A stretch of 64,000 nt of DNA from Rossellomorea aquimaris. Its GTDB lineage: Bacteria > Bacillota > Bacilli > Bacillales > Bacillaceae_B. Below are positions 56,757 through 64,000 of this stretch, piece by piece; the first letter of the stretch is position 1; each line of letters starts with the position of its first letter. The translations under genes and the position numbers were made by a program. The stretch covers positions 62,001 through 126,000 of the forward strand of contig NZ_MINN01000085.1 of the NCBI RefSeq assembly GCF_001877785.1, given 5' to 3'. The notes below the pieces were generated by a model. That model made no database searches and was not told the DNA's origin. It saw only the letters and a list, made by a program, of their open reading frames with translations.

Positions 56757-56814
56757 TAAGTGACGGAATTATCGCCGGAATCGAAAGATTAATGGGGGAA
56801 ATCTAAAGAATAAC
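56757..56814 (+). repeat. 58-nt dispersed repeat, copy 2
   Basis: TAAGTGACGGAATTATCGCC...AAAGAATAA, matching 12993-13050. The surrounding spacer 56710-56916 has no gene. Confidence 0.6.
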
Positions 56815-56916
56815 AGTTCCTGTCAAAAATAACGAAGCTCACCAACCACCCGTCCAAAAGCGAAGGCTAGCCCGGTAATAAACACCAGCATTCAGACCGG
56901 ATGTTTAGTCCCCTTG

Positions 56917-57028
56917 ATTTTTCTGAAAATATAAACATTAATTTATAAATATAAAAAGTATTGCATAAATATAAAAACCTGATAAACTACAAATATACTA
57001 ATTAATATACATTAATTTTTATATTTAT
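56917..57028 (+). promoter_or_regulatory. artPQR control region: AT-rich boxes and CodY-like site
   Basis: ATAAATATAAAAA occurs at 56945-56957 and 56965-56977, exactly 20 bases apart, and in reverse at 57016-57028. The motif with flanks (ATGAATAAATAT on the - strand) resembles half-sites of ArgR/AhrC ARG boxes. ATTTTTCTGAAAATA (56917-56931) matches the CodY motif at 13 of 15 positions. A possible promoter is TTGCAT (56961-56966), 16 bases, TAAACT (56983-56988), overlapping the second box. Confidence 0.55.
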
Positions 57029-57052
57029 TCATAACGGGAGGGCAACAATCAA

Positions 57053-57823
57053 ATGAAAAAGCTTATACTCTTATCTTTGGCACTATTATTGTCAGCCGGT
57101 CTTGCTGCATGCGGCTCGAAGGAAAGCAGCACTGCATCCGGTGATTCAAAGAAATTGGTCATGGGTACATCCGCAGACTATAAACCATTTGAGTACGTGG
57201 ATACTGCAAACAGCGACAAATTCATCGGATACGATATAGATCTTGCCAATTTGCTGGCTGACGAGCTGGGATATGAGGTTGAAATAAAAGATATGGAGTT
57301 CAGCGGGCTAATCACCGCGTTGAAGACTGGTCAGGTGGACTTCGTCCTTTCGGCGATGACACCTACCCCGGAGCGAAAGAAGAATGTGGATTTCAGTGAT
57401 GTGTATTACACTGCAAAAAACATGATCCTCACAAAGACAGACAGCGGGATTTCCTCGGAAAAAGATCTGGACGGCAAGACGGTCGGGGTTCAGTTAGGTT
57501 CGATCCAGCAGGATGAAGCAGAGGGCATGCAGTCATCCATTGATTTGAAGGTGCAGACGAGGGACCGTATCCCTGAACTGATCCAGGATCTTCAAAATGG
57601 CCGGTTCGATGCCATCATTATTGAAAATACAGTGGCAGCGGGTTATCTCGACAAGAACAATGACCTTCAAGGAACAACGATGGAAGTCAGCGAGGAAGAA
57701 GCAGGCTCTGCCATTGCTTTTCCTAAGGACAGCAAACTTACAGAAGAATTCAATGCTGCCTTAAAGAAACTTGAAGAAAACGGGGAACTCGATAAACTTG
57801 CGGAAAAATGGTTCAACGGATAA
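57053..57823 (+). CDS. artP: Amino acid (probably arginine) ABC transporter binding lipoprotein
   Basis: 256 aa. Lipoprotein signal with lipobox LAAC, lipidated C20, then a family 3 solute-binding domain (LVMGTSADYKPFEYVD, GYDIDLANLLADELGYEVE, DLDGKTVGVQLGSIQ). The gene stands where B. subtilis has artP (yqiX); arginine specificity is inferred from that and from ARG-like boxes upstream. ATG 57053 follows GGGAGGG. A hairpin separates it from artQ. Confidence 0.9.
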   Translation: MKKLILLSLALLLSAGLAACGSKESSTASGDSKKLVMGTSADYKPFEYVDTANSDKFIGYDIDLANLLADELGYEVEIKDMEFSGLITALKTGQVDFVLSAMTPTPERKKNVDFSDVYYTAKNMILTKTDSGISSEKDLDGKTVGVQLGSIQQDEAEGMQSSIDLKVQTRDRIPELIQDLQNGRFDAIIIENTVAAGYLDKNNDLQGTTMEVSEEEAGSAIAFPKDSKLTEEFNAALKKLEENGELDKLAEKWFNG

Positions 57824-57844
57824 GGGTTTTGGCAAACGCAAACG

Positions 57845-57879
57845 AAAGGCTGACCATCCACAAAGGTTGGCCTTTCTTC
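57845..57879 (+). terminator. Intercistronic attenuator between artP and artQ
   Basis: AAAGGCTGACC pairs with GGTTGGCCTTT (two G-U pairs) with a 9-base loop, followed by CTTC. Such partial terminators raise binding-protein levels relative to the permease. Confidence 0.7.
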
Positions 57880-57906
57880 AATTTAGACAGTGACGGAGGA
57901 TGAAAT

Positions 57907-58566
57907 ATGAAACTGGACTTTGCACAACTGCTTCCATCGATTCCTTTTATCCTGGAAGGATTGAAGGTCACTCTGATGATCGTCGGAGCAGCAGGTATTC
58001 TTGGGTTTTTATTCGGCATCATTTTATCATTATTCAAAATCAGCTCAGTAAAACCGCTGGTATGGTTTGCTGACATTTATACATCGGTCTTCAGAGGTAC
58101 ACCGCTCGTGCTGCAGCTGATGATCATTTTCTACGGATCGCCCCAGCTGTTCGGGACACAAATCGAGCCTTATACTGCGGCGATACTGTCTTTTTCATTA
58201 AACTCGGCTGCGTATATCTCGGAAATCATCCGGGCGGGCATCAATGCCGTTGATAAGGGACAGAAGGAAGCCGCGATGGCCCTCGGTATCCCCTACAGTC
58301 AAACAATGAAGGATATCATTCTGCCCCAGGCGATAAAAAATATCCTGCCTGCTTTAATGAATGAATTTATCACGCTGACAAAGGAATCAGCCATTGTCAC
58401 GGTAATCGGGGCGATGGATGTAATGAGAAGATCGTATATGGTCGGAAGCGATCTTTATTCGTTCTTCGAACCGCTCCTGCTTGCAGGGTTCATCTATTAT
58501 ATTATGGTCATGATATTGACACTGCTCGGCAAGCTGCTTGAAAGGAGACTGAAAGGAAATGATTAA
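57907..58566 (+). CDS. artQ: Amino acid ABC transporter permease
   Basis: 219 aa, five membrane segments. His/Glu/Gln-type permease with the EAA loop ([29 protein letters not shown]) that contacts the ATPase. ATG 57907 follows GGAGGA. The end overlaps artR by 8 bases. Confidence 0.93.
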   Translation: MKLDFAQLLPSIPFILEGLKVTLMIVGAAGILGFLFGIILSLFKISSVKPLVWFADIYTSVFRGTPLVLQLMIIFYGSPQLFGTQIEPYTAAILSFSLNSAAYISEIIRAGINAVDKGQKEAAMALGIPYSQTMKDIILPQAIKNILPALMNEFITLTKESAIVTVIGAMDVMRRSYMVGSDLYSFFEPLLLAGFIYYIMVMILTLLGKLLERRLKGND

Positions 58567-59275
58567 AGGAACAGCGATTACAAAATCATTCGGAAAACTT
58601 GATGTATTGAAAGGTATTGATATTACGGTTCAAAAAGGTGAAGTACTCGCGGTGGTCGGTCCTTCGGGATCCGGGAAGTCCACCTTGCTGAGATGCCTGA
58701 ATTATCTGGAGCAGCCAAGCGGCGGCAACATTCAATTTGAGGGTATGTCTGTTGATAATAAGAATATCAGTCAGATCAGACAGGAAGTCGGGATGGTCTT
58801 TCAGCATTTTCACCTCTTCCCTCATATGACTGTGCTTGAAAATGTAACCTATTCGCCGATCAAGGTGAAGAAAGTAAAGCGTGAAAAAGCAGAGCTCATG
58901 GGAATCGAATTACTAAAAAAAGTGGGATTGAAGGAGAAGAGCGGTGAATTTCCCAACCGGATTTCCGGAGGGCAGAAACAGCGTGTGGCAATCGCCAGGG
59001 CTCTGGCGATGGAACCGAAAGTCATGTTATTCGATGAACCGACATCCGCCCTTGACCCTGAAATGGTAAAGGAAGTATTGTCCGTCATGAAAGACTTGGC
59101 CAAATCCGGGATGACCATGATTATTGTAACCCACGAAATGGGGTTTGCCAAAGAAGTGGCCGACAGGGTCATATTCATGGATGACGGCAAAATCGTCGAG
59201 GAAGGGAATCCGGATGATTTCTTCCTTCAGCCGAAAACTCCGAGGGCAAAAGAATTTCTTGAAAAAGTACTATAA
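58559..59275 (+). CDS. artR: Amino acid ABC transporter ATP-binding protein
   Basis: 238 aa. Walker A GPSGSGKS (34-41), signature [16 protein letters not shown], Walker [14 protein letters not shown], and switch histidine in [12 protein letters not shown] 58559 lies within artQ. A terminator follows, so artPQR is a complete transporter operon. Confidence 0.95.
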   Translation: MIKGTAITKSFGKLDVLKGIDITVQKGEVLAVVGPSGSGKSTLLRCLNYLEQPSGGNIQFEGMSVDNKNISQIRQEVGMVFQHFHLFPHMTVLENVTYSPIKVKKVKREKAELMGIELLKKVGLKEKSGEFPNRISGGQKQRVAIARALAMEPKVMLFDEPTSALDPEMVKEVLSVMKDLAKSGMTMIIVTHEMGFAKEVADRVIFMDDGKIVEEGNPDDFFLQPKTPRAKEFLEKVL

Positions 59276-59331
59276 GCTTGATTTTTTACCGGTAAAGGTG
59301 CTGCAAGCAACGGTATAGAACTAACAGAAGA

Positions 59332-59366
59332 AAAGAAGGGTTGGCAATGAGTCAATCCTTCTTTTT
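59332..59366 (+). terminator. Terminator of artPQR
   Basis: AAAGAAGGGTTG pairs with CAATCCTTCTTT, 9-base loop, T-run. Confidence 0.88.
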
Positions 59367-59424
59367 CGTTCGTCCATTTCTATGGTATTCTTAAAGAATC
59401 ATTTTAACTGTTAGGAGAAAAAGC

Positions 59425-60411
59425 ATGTTCCGAATTGGATATCGTACACTTAAGACCGGGATCGGGACTGCTCTGGCAATCAGTCTCGCCCAATTGTTAC
59501 AGCTTGATAATTTCGTATCGGCGGGGATTTTGACGATCCTCTGCATTCAAAACACAAAGAAAAAATCGGTGAAGGCATCCTCAAGCAGATTTGCGGCATG
59601 TGTCATCGCCATGTTATTTTCGGCGGCGTTCTTTGAATTCATTGCATACCACCCGGCCGTCATCGGTCTCTTGCTTCTTGTTTTCATCCCTGTCACCGTT
59701 TCAATGCGGATAAAAGAAGGGATCGTTACCAGTTCGGTCATCATCCTTCACGTCTATTCCGCGGGAAATGTAACGCTTGGACTTTTTGAAAATGAACTGG
59801 GAATCATTGTGATCGGCATCGGCATCGCCCTGATCATGAATCTGTATATGCCGAGTGTAGAAAATAAACTCGCAGAATACCAGGTGCAGATCGAAGCAAA
59901 CTTCTATAAAATTTTCTGTGAACTGATCAACCATCTCAAAACCAATCAGAGTGACTGGGACGGCAGAGAAATAACGGAAACCGAAGAATTGCTGAAAGAG
60001 GCAAAGTCCCTGGCTTTCAAAGAAGTGGAAAACCACTTCCTCCGCCATGAGGATTTATATTATCTTTACTTTAAGATGAGGGAAAAGCAGTTTGAGATTT
60101 TGCAGCGCATACTTCCGATCGCCGCCTCCATCTCCATAAAAGTGGAACCGGGTAAAAAAATCGCCCATTTTCTGGAAGAACTGAGTCTGCATATCCATCC
60201 GGGCAACACAGCTCTTTTTTATCTAAAAAAATTGTACGATATGAAAGTCGAGTTCGAACAGATGGAACTTCCAAAAACACGCGAGGAATTTGAAGTGCGT
60301 GCAGCGCTTTATCAGTTTGTCCGTGAGATGGAACAGTATTTGTTGATCAAAAGCTCCTTCAAGGGGATTCAAAAGAATGAGAAAGGCAAAAGAGAAGTAC
60401 ACTACACCTAA
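59425..60411 (+). CDS. yqjA: Aromatic acid exporter family membrane protein YqjA
   Basis: 328 aa. Four or five N-terminal membrane segments (about 1-150) and a helical cytoplasmic C-terminal domain (about 155-310). Matches the ArAE_1/UPF0421 family (YqjA, YgaE-like) of Bacillus; the transported compound is unknown. ATG 59425 follows TTAGGAG. The following L,D-transpeptidase gene is 27 bases away and may share its transcript. Confidence 0.85.
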   Translation: MFRIGYRTLKTGIGTALAISLAQLLQLDNFVSAGILTILCIQNTKKKSVKASSSRFAACVIAMLFSAAFFEFIAYHPAVIGLLLLVFIPVTVSMRIKEGIVTSSVIILHVYSAGNVTLGLFENELGIIVIGIGIALIMNLYMPSVENKLAEYQVQIEANFYKIFCELINHLKTNQSDWDGREITETEELLKEAKSLAFKEVENHFLRHEDLYYLYFKMREKQFEILQRILPIAASISIKVEPGKKIAHFLEELSLHIHPGNTALFYLKKLYDMKVEFEQMELPKTREEFEVRAALYQFVREMEQYLLIKSSFKGIQKNEKGKREVHYT

Positions 60412-60438
60412 GATCGAATGTAAAGGGTGACAGAAACA

Positions 60439-60942
60439 ATGCGCATACTTCTTGCCATTTTGCTGATGGCGTCTCCAATCTGGCCGCTGGGCAGGAACCC
60501 GCTGCCGGGAGATCCGTTTCTCATCGTAAATAAAGAAAATAATCAGCTTTCCTTCATCAATGAAGGAAAGATTGCCGGCACATACGGTGTGGCTACCGGC
60601 AAAACAACCGATTTAACTCCGGAAGGGCTTTTCACCGTAACGGTAAAAGCAAAAAATCCCTACTATCGCAAAAAGAATATCCCGGGCGGCGACCCGAGGA
60701 ACCCACTGGGATCGAGATGGATCGGATTCGATGCAAAAGGCACGGATGGAAGGATCTACGGCGTCCACGGCACCAATCAGCCGTCAAGCATCGGAAAATA
60801 TATTTCAAACGGCTGCATACGAATGCTTAACAAAAACGTAGAATTCATCTATGACAGGGTCCCCGTCGGCACAAGGGTCCTCGTCGTCAAATCACCAAAA
60901 ACTTTTAAACAGCTGGGTAAGGAATATGGTGCATTGAAATAA
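60439..60942 (+). CDS. L,D-transpeptidase (YkuD family)
   Basis: 167 aa. Hydrophobic N-terminus (about 2-17, ILLAILLMASPIWPLG) for export or anchoring, then one YkuD domain. The catalytic motif is HGTNQPSSIGKYISNGCIRM with C126. It would form 3-3 cross-links or modify peptidoglycan outside the membrane; no LysM or other cell-wall domain is present. ATG 60439 is 11 bases after AAAGGG; GTG 60427 lies inside that SD. Confidence 0.9.
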   Translation: MRILLAILLMASPIWPLGRNPLPGDPFLIVNKENNQLSFINEGKIAGTYGVATGKTTDLTPEGLFTVTVKAKNPYYRKKNIPGGDPRNPLGSRWIGFDAKGTDGRIYGVHGTNQPSSIGKYISNGCIRMLNKNVEFIYDRVPVGTRVLVVKSPKTFKQLGKEYGALK

Positions 60943-60987
60943 AAAAAGGATTTGCTCTCCGATTTAACGGAGGGCAAATCCTTTTTT
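60942..60987. terminator. Bidirectional terminator between the transpeptidase and prli42
   Basis: Near-perfect 20-bp stem with core AAGGATTTGC...GCAAATCCTT (one mismatch) and A- and T-runs on both sides, serving both converging genes. Confidence 0.92.
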
Positions 60988-60993
60988 CGGAAC

Positions 60994-61089
60994 TTATAAT
61001 AAAAATGTCAGGCCAGCCATAATCGTGGAGGCAATCATTGCAAATAACATTAAATAAACAACGATCTTTCGCATCTTTTTATTACCCAA
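60994..61089 (-). CDS. prli42: Stressosome-associated miniprotein Prli42
   Basis: 31 aa, reading KKMRKIVVYLMLFAMIAST near the start: basic N-terminus and one membrane helix. This matches the conserved Firmicutes miniprotein Prli42, which in Listeria anchors the stressosome to the membrane. The start is TTG at 61089, preceded on the - strand by GGAGAG with 6 bases spacing. An internal ATG (61074) would leave 26 residues. It is convergent with the transpeptidase gene. Confidence 0.85.
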   Translation of the reverse strand: MGNKKMRKIVVYLMLFAMIASTIMAGLTFLL

Positions 61090-61181
61090 TTGAATCTCTC
61101 CATTCATTCAGTAAAACCCTAGAAAATTTTTTTATAAGCATATTTTATCGCGTATAGATTGAGAATACAACCTGTCCCCTT

Positions 61182-61195
61182 AAAGAAAACGCTTT
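61182..61195 (+). promoter_or_regulatory. cre-like site upstream of the epimerase gene
   Basis: AAAGAAAACGCTTT matches the WWTGAAARCGYTTW form of the CcpA operator with one mismatch (A for T at position 3). It lies about 90 bases upstream of mce. Confidence 0.5.
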
Positions 61196-61284
61196 AATTC
61201 TTCGTGGAAATAGGAGGATTTTCGACACCCGGAATCGAATGAATTAAAAGAAGGCAAGCAGAATTTAGTAAGGGGATGGGCAGA

Positions 61285-61704
61285 ATGAACAGAGTGGATC
61301 ACATCGGGATAGCCGTATCATCAATAGAACATGTTCTTCCATTTTATGAACAAACGCTTGGATTGAAGCTGCTGAAAATGGAAGAAGTGGCATCCCAGGG
61401 AGTAAAAGTGGCTTTTATTGATGGAGGAAATATTAAACTGGAATTACTTGAACCACTACATAATGAAAGTCCTGTTGCAAAATTCATCGAGAAAAGGGGA
61501 GAAGGGATACATCATGTCGCCTTCGGTGTGCAGGGGATCGAAGACCGCCTTGCCGAATTGAAGGAAAAAGGCGTGAAGATGATCAATGAATCCCCGAAAC
61601 AGGGGGCTGGCGGAGCCATGGTCGCTTTCATGCATCCAAAATCATCCCACGGCGTCCTGTACGAGCTTTGTGATAAATCAAACACCAAGGAGGATCTTGC
61701 ATAA
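61285..61704 (+). CDS. mce: Methylmalonyl-CoA epimerase (YqjC)
   Basis: 139 aa VOC-fold enzyme. It interconverts (S)- and (R)-methylmalonyl-CoA. VDHIGIAVSSIEHVLPFY holds the first metal histidine; KLELLEP, GIHHVAFGV and HGVLYELCD hold the other ligands. ATG 61285 lies 9 bases after AAGGGG; ATG 61276 touches the SD. It overlaps the next gene by one base (TAATG). It links the carboxylase downstream with the mutase at 51-55 kb. Confidence 0.94.
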   Translation: MNRVDHIGIAVSSIEHVLPFYEQTLGLKLLKMEEVASQGVKVAFIDGGNIKLELLEPLHNESPVAKFIEKRGEGIHHVAFGVQGIEDRLAELKEKGVKMINESPKQGAGGAMVAFMHPKSSHGVLYELCDKSNTKEDLA

Positions 61705-63251
61705 TGGATATCTATGAGAAAATTAATGAACTTTATGACCGAAGACGGGAAGTGGAACTTGGCGGCGGTGACGCGAAAATTGATAAACAGCATGAAAAAG
61801 GGAAACTGACGGCAAGGGAAAGGATCGATATCCTGGTCGATCCTGGAAGCTTTGTTGAATTGAACCCATTCATCGAACACAGATGTTCTGATTTCGGGTT
61901 GAACGGAGTGGACGGACCAGGGGACGGAGTCGTCACTGGATACGGAAAAGTGGACGGTAAGCCGATTTATCTCTTTTCACAGGACTTCACTGTTTTCGGC
62001 GGGGCACTGGGGGAAATGCATGCGAAGAAAATTTCCCATGTCATGGATTTGGCCGTCAAAAACGGGGCCCCTTTCATCGGCTTGAATGATTCGGGGGGCG
62101 CGCGGATCCAGGAGGGTGTTGTTTCCCTCGACGGATACGGACACATCTTCTACCGTAATTCCATCTACTCGGGAGTGATTCCGCAGATTTCCGTCATCAT
62201 GGGCCCGTGTGCGGGAGGAGCAGTCTATTCCCCTGCGATCACGGACTTTGTTTTCATGGTGGATGAAACCAGCCAGATGTTCATCACCGGTCCAAAGGTA
62301 ATAGAGACAGTGACGGGGGAAAAAATCAGTTCAGAAGACCTCGGCGGTGCGAAAGTCCACAATACAATCAGCGGTAATGCCCATTTCAGGGGGAAGACCG
62401 AGGAAGAGGTCCTTCTCGAGGTGCGCAGATTATTAAGCTACCTCCCTCAGAACAATGAGGAAAAACCGCCGCGCCTTGAAGCGTCGGAGGAAGATGATTA
62501 CCGTGCCGACCTGACCGACCTCATCCCATTTGATGCGCTCCGCCCGTATGACGTGCGGACAGTCATCAATGAAATCGTGGACTCAGGCAGCTTCATGGAG
62601 GTTCAAAAGGAGTTCGCTAAGAATATCGTGGTCGGTTTTGCCCGCATCAAAGGTGAGGTCGTAGGACTCATTTGCAATCAGCCGAAGTTCATGGCGGGAG
62701 GACTGGATATCGATTCATCCGATAAGGCATCCAGGTTCATCCGTTTCTGCGATTCGTTCAATATCCCCCTTATTACATTTGAAGATGTCACAGGTTTCTT
62801 CCCGGGGATCAAACAGGAGCATGGGGGGATCATCCGTCATGGCGCCAAAATCTTATATGCTTACTCAGAAGCTACGGTGCCTAAGATGACTGTTATCCTG
62901 CGCAAGGCTTACGGAGGAGCTTACGTAGCACTTAACAGCAAATCTATTGGTGCGGATCTTGTGTTCGCGTGGCCTAATGCCGAAATCGCCGTCATGGGAC
63001 CGCAGGGTGCGGCAAATATCATCTTCGCAAGGGAAATTGCCGCAAGCGATAACCCTGAAGAACTGCGCGCCCGGAAAATCGAGGAATACCGCGAGAAATT
63101 CGCGAATCCATACGTGGCAGCATCCCGGGGGATGGTCGATGATGTCATCGATCCGCGTGAAACCCGCATCAAGCTGATCCAGGGCCTTGAAATGATGAGG
63201 AATAAAAAAGAAGAGAGACCGGCGAAGAAACACGGCAACATCCCTCTGTAA
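61704..63251 (+). CDS. yqjD: Acyl-CoA (propionyl-CoA) carboxylase carboxyltransferase subunit (YqjD)
   Basis: 515 aa, two crotonase-like halves of a biotin-dependent carboxyltransferase. GKLTARERIDILVDPGSF, NDSGGARIQEGV, MGPCAGGAVYSPAITDF, and EDVTGFFPGIKQEHGGIIRHGAKILYAY are typical. With the epimerase next to it, propionyl-CoA is the likely acceptor. No biotin carboxylase or carrier gene is adjacent; AccB/AccC or distant genes must serve. ATG 61704 follows AAGGAGGA. Confidence 0.92.
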   Translation: MDIYEKINELYDRRREVELGGGDAKIDKQHEKGKLTARERIDILVDPGSFVELNPFIEHRCSDFGLNGVDGPGDGVVTGYGKVDGKPIYLFSQDFTVFGGALGEMHAKKISHVMDLAVKNGAPFIGLNDSGGARIQEGVVSLDGYGHIFYRNSIYSGVIPQISVIMGPCAGGAVYSPAITDFVFMVDETSQMFITGPKVIETVTGEKISSEDLGGAKVHNTISGNAHFRGKTEEEVLLEVRRLLSYLPQNNEEKPPRLEASEEDDYRADLTDLIPFDALRPYDVRTVINEIVDSGSFMEVQKEFAKNIVVGFARIKGEVVGLICNQPKFMAGGLDIDSSDKASRFIRFCDSFNIPLITFEDVTGFFPGIKQEHGGIIRHGAKILYAYSEATVPKMTVILRKAYGGAYVALNSKSIGADLVFAWPNAEIAVMGPQGAANIIFAREIAASDNPEELRARKIEEYREKFANPYVAASRGMVDDVIDPRETRIKLIQGLEMMRNKKEERPAKKHGNIPL

Positions 63252-63324
63252 GGGAGTTTATTTGTCCGGTCCCCGCATTCACGATATACTAGAACAGTGA
63301 TTACATATTGTGGAGGTCTATTAA

Positions 63325-64000
63325 ATGATAAATCAAGAACGGATATTGAATGAATTCCTTGAATTGGTGCAAATCGATTCTGAAACGAAAGATGAAGCTG
63401 AGATCGCTAAAGTATTGACAAAGAAGTTCACGGACCTTGGTGTCGATGTGTACGAGGACGATACCATGGGTGTGACCGGACACGGTGCCGGCAACCTCAT
63501 CTGTAACCTGAAGGGGAACAAAGATGGAGTGGATACGATTTATTTCACTTCCCATATGGATACGGTTGTTCCTGCCAAAGGTGTCAAACCGACATTGAAG
63601 GAAGACGGTTATGTATACTCCGACGGAACGACGATCCTTGGTGCGGATGATAAAGCCGGCCTTGCGGCGATGCTTGAGGCGATCACGGTGCTGAAGGAAC
63701 AAAATATCTCACACGGTGATATTCAATTCATCATTACCGTAGGGGAAGAGTCGGGTCTCGTTGGTGCAAAAGCGCTTGATTCCTCTCTTGTAAAAGCGAA
63801 GTACGGTTTTGCACTGGATTCGGACGGTAAAGTCGGCAATATCATCGTTGCGGCTCCAACGCAGGCGAAAATCCTCGCAACAATCTTTGGTAAAACGGCT
63901 CATGCGGGTGTGGCTCCTGAAAAAGGTGTATCAGCCATCACGATTGCAGCCAAAGCGATCGCTAAAATGCCGCTTGGCCGCATCGATGAAGAAACAACGG
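63325..64000 (+). CDS. yqjE: M20 peptidase (tripeptidase T-like) YqjE, 3' end outside window
   Basis: 225 codons visible, open to the window end. Metal ligands: H in FTSHMDTVVP, D in LGADDKAGLAA, the Glu pair in TVGEESGLVGA and D in ALDSDG. The start of the dimerisation domain (FGKTAHAGVAPEKG) is also seen. ATG 63325 follows GGAGG. In B. subtilis it also follows yqjC-yqjD. Cytoplasmic zinc peptidase; the natural substrate is unknown. Confidence 0.92.
   Translation, partial: MINQERILNEFLELVQIDSETKDEAEIAKVLTKKFTDLGVDVYEDDTMGVTGHGAGNLICNLKGNKDGVDTIYFTSHMDTVVPAKGVKPTLKEDGYVYSDGTTILGADDKAGLAAMLEAITVLKEQNISHGDIQFIITVGEESGLVGAKALDSSLVKAKYGFALDSDGKVGNIIVAAPTQAKILATIFGKTAHAGVAPEKGVSAITIAAKAIAKMPLGRIDEETT

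Noticed and set aside
1..64000. Mobile elements, prophage, CRISPR arrays, tRNA or rRNA genes
   Set aside because: No transposase, integrase, regularly spaced repeats or RNA-gene hallmarks were found. Accessory genes (nrdJ, bpr, mutAB-meaB) have codon use like their neighbours and no flanking repeats that mark recent insertion.

Overview
The window is a chromosomal segment of a spore-forming member of the Bacillaceae. The complete spoIIIA operon, spoIVB and spo0A are present. Protein sequences and gene order follow the Bacillus subtilis yqhJ-yqjE region almost gene for gene. Moderate GC, an OLE RNA locus and a B12-dependent ribonucleotide reductase fit an environmental, possibly marine or halotolerant, Bacillus relative (Rossellomorea-like). 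The genus is an inference. Nearly everything is on the + strand; only four short genes (yqhL, yqhP, yqzF, prli42) are on the - strand, and three of them (yqhL, yqhP, yqzF) converge on a + strand gene.

Layout. 1-5 kb: glycine cleavage genes (gcvT 3' end, gcvPA, gcvPB), a cluster of long palindromic repeats, the rhodanese yqhL and the octanoyltransferase lipM. 5-8.4 kb: nrdJ behind two NrdR boxes, then more repeats. 8.4-12.8 kb: yqhO, yqhP, yqhR, aroQ, yqhT, efp. 13.2-18.5 kb: the spoIIIAA-AH operon behind a sigma-E-like promoter; spoIIIAD has no conventional start codon. 18.6-25.1 kb: accB-accC-yqhY, nusB, folD, xseA-xseB, ispA. 25.1-29.2 kb: the large non-coding OLE RNA, its membrane partner gene oapA, dxs and yqxC. 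29.4-35.4 kb: ahrC, recN, spoIVB, spo0A, yqiK, yqzF. 35.5-46 kb: bkdR and its sigma-54 target operon ptb-bcd-buk-lpdV-bkdAA-bkdAB-bkdB. 46-51 kb: a large secreted bacillopeptidase F. 51-56 kb: mutA-mutB-meaB. 56-59.3 kb: brxB and the arginine-type ABC transporter artPQR. 59.4-64 kb: yqjA, an L,D-transpeptidase, the tiny prli42, and yqjC (mce)-yqjD-yqjE, cut by the window end.

How the genes work together. Bkd/Bcd/Ptb/Buk degrade branched-chain amino acids to acyl-CoA and acyl phosphates. Isoleucine and valine yield propionyl-CoA, which the YqjD carboxyltransferase, the epimerase and the B12-dependent mutase MutAB convert to succinyl-CoA; MeaB protects the mutase. LipM supplies the lipoyl cofactor needed by both the glycine cleavage and Bkd complexes. 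NrdJ is a second adenosylcobalamin enzyme, so cobalamin is central to this organism. IspA and Dxs flank the OLE RNA/OapA locus. AhrC, encoded at 29.5 kb, is the expected regulator of artPQR at 57 kb.

The most notable non-protein content is: (i) the OLE RNA; (ii) a family of about 120-nt intergenic palindromes whose variable stems keep base pairing between copies; (iii) a hairpin family with a conserved GGCTGGG-CAAAA leader that sits just upstream of two of those palindromes; (iv) the missing start codon of spoIIIAD; and (v) several candidate operators (NrdR, sigma-54, 0A boxes, CodY, cre, AT-rich ARG-like boxes). No insertion sequence, prophage, CRISPR array, tRNA or rRNA was seen.
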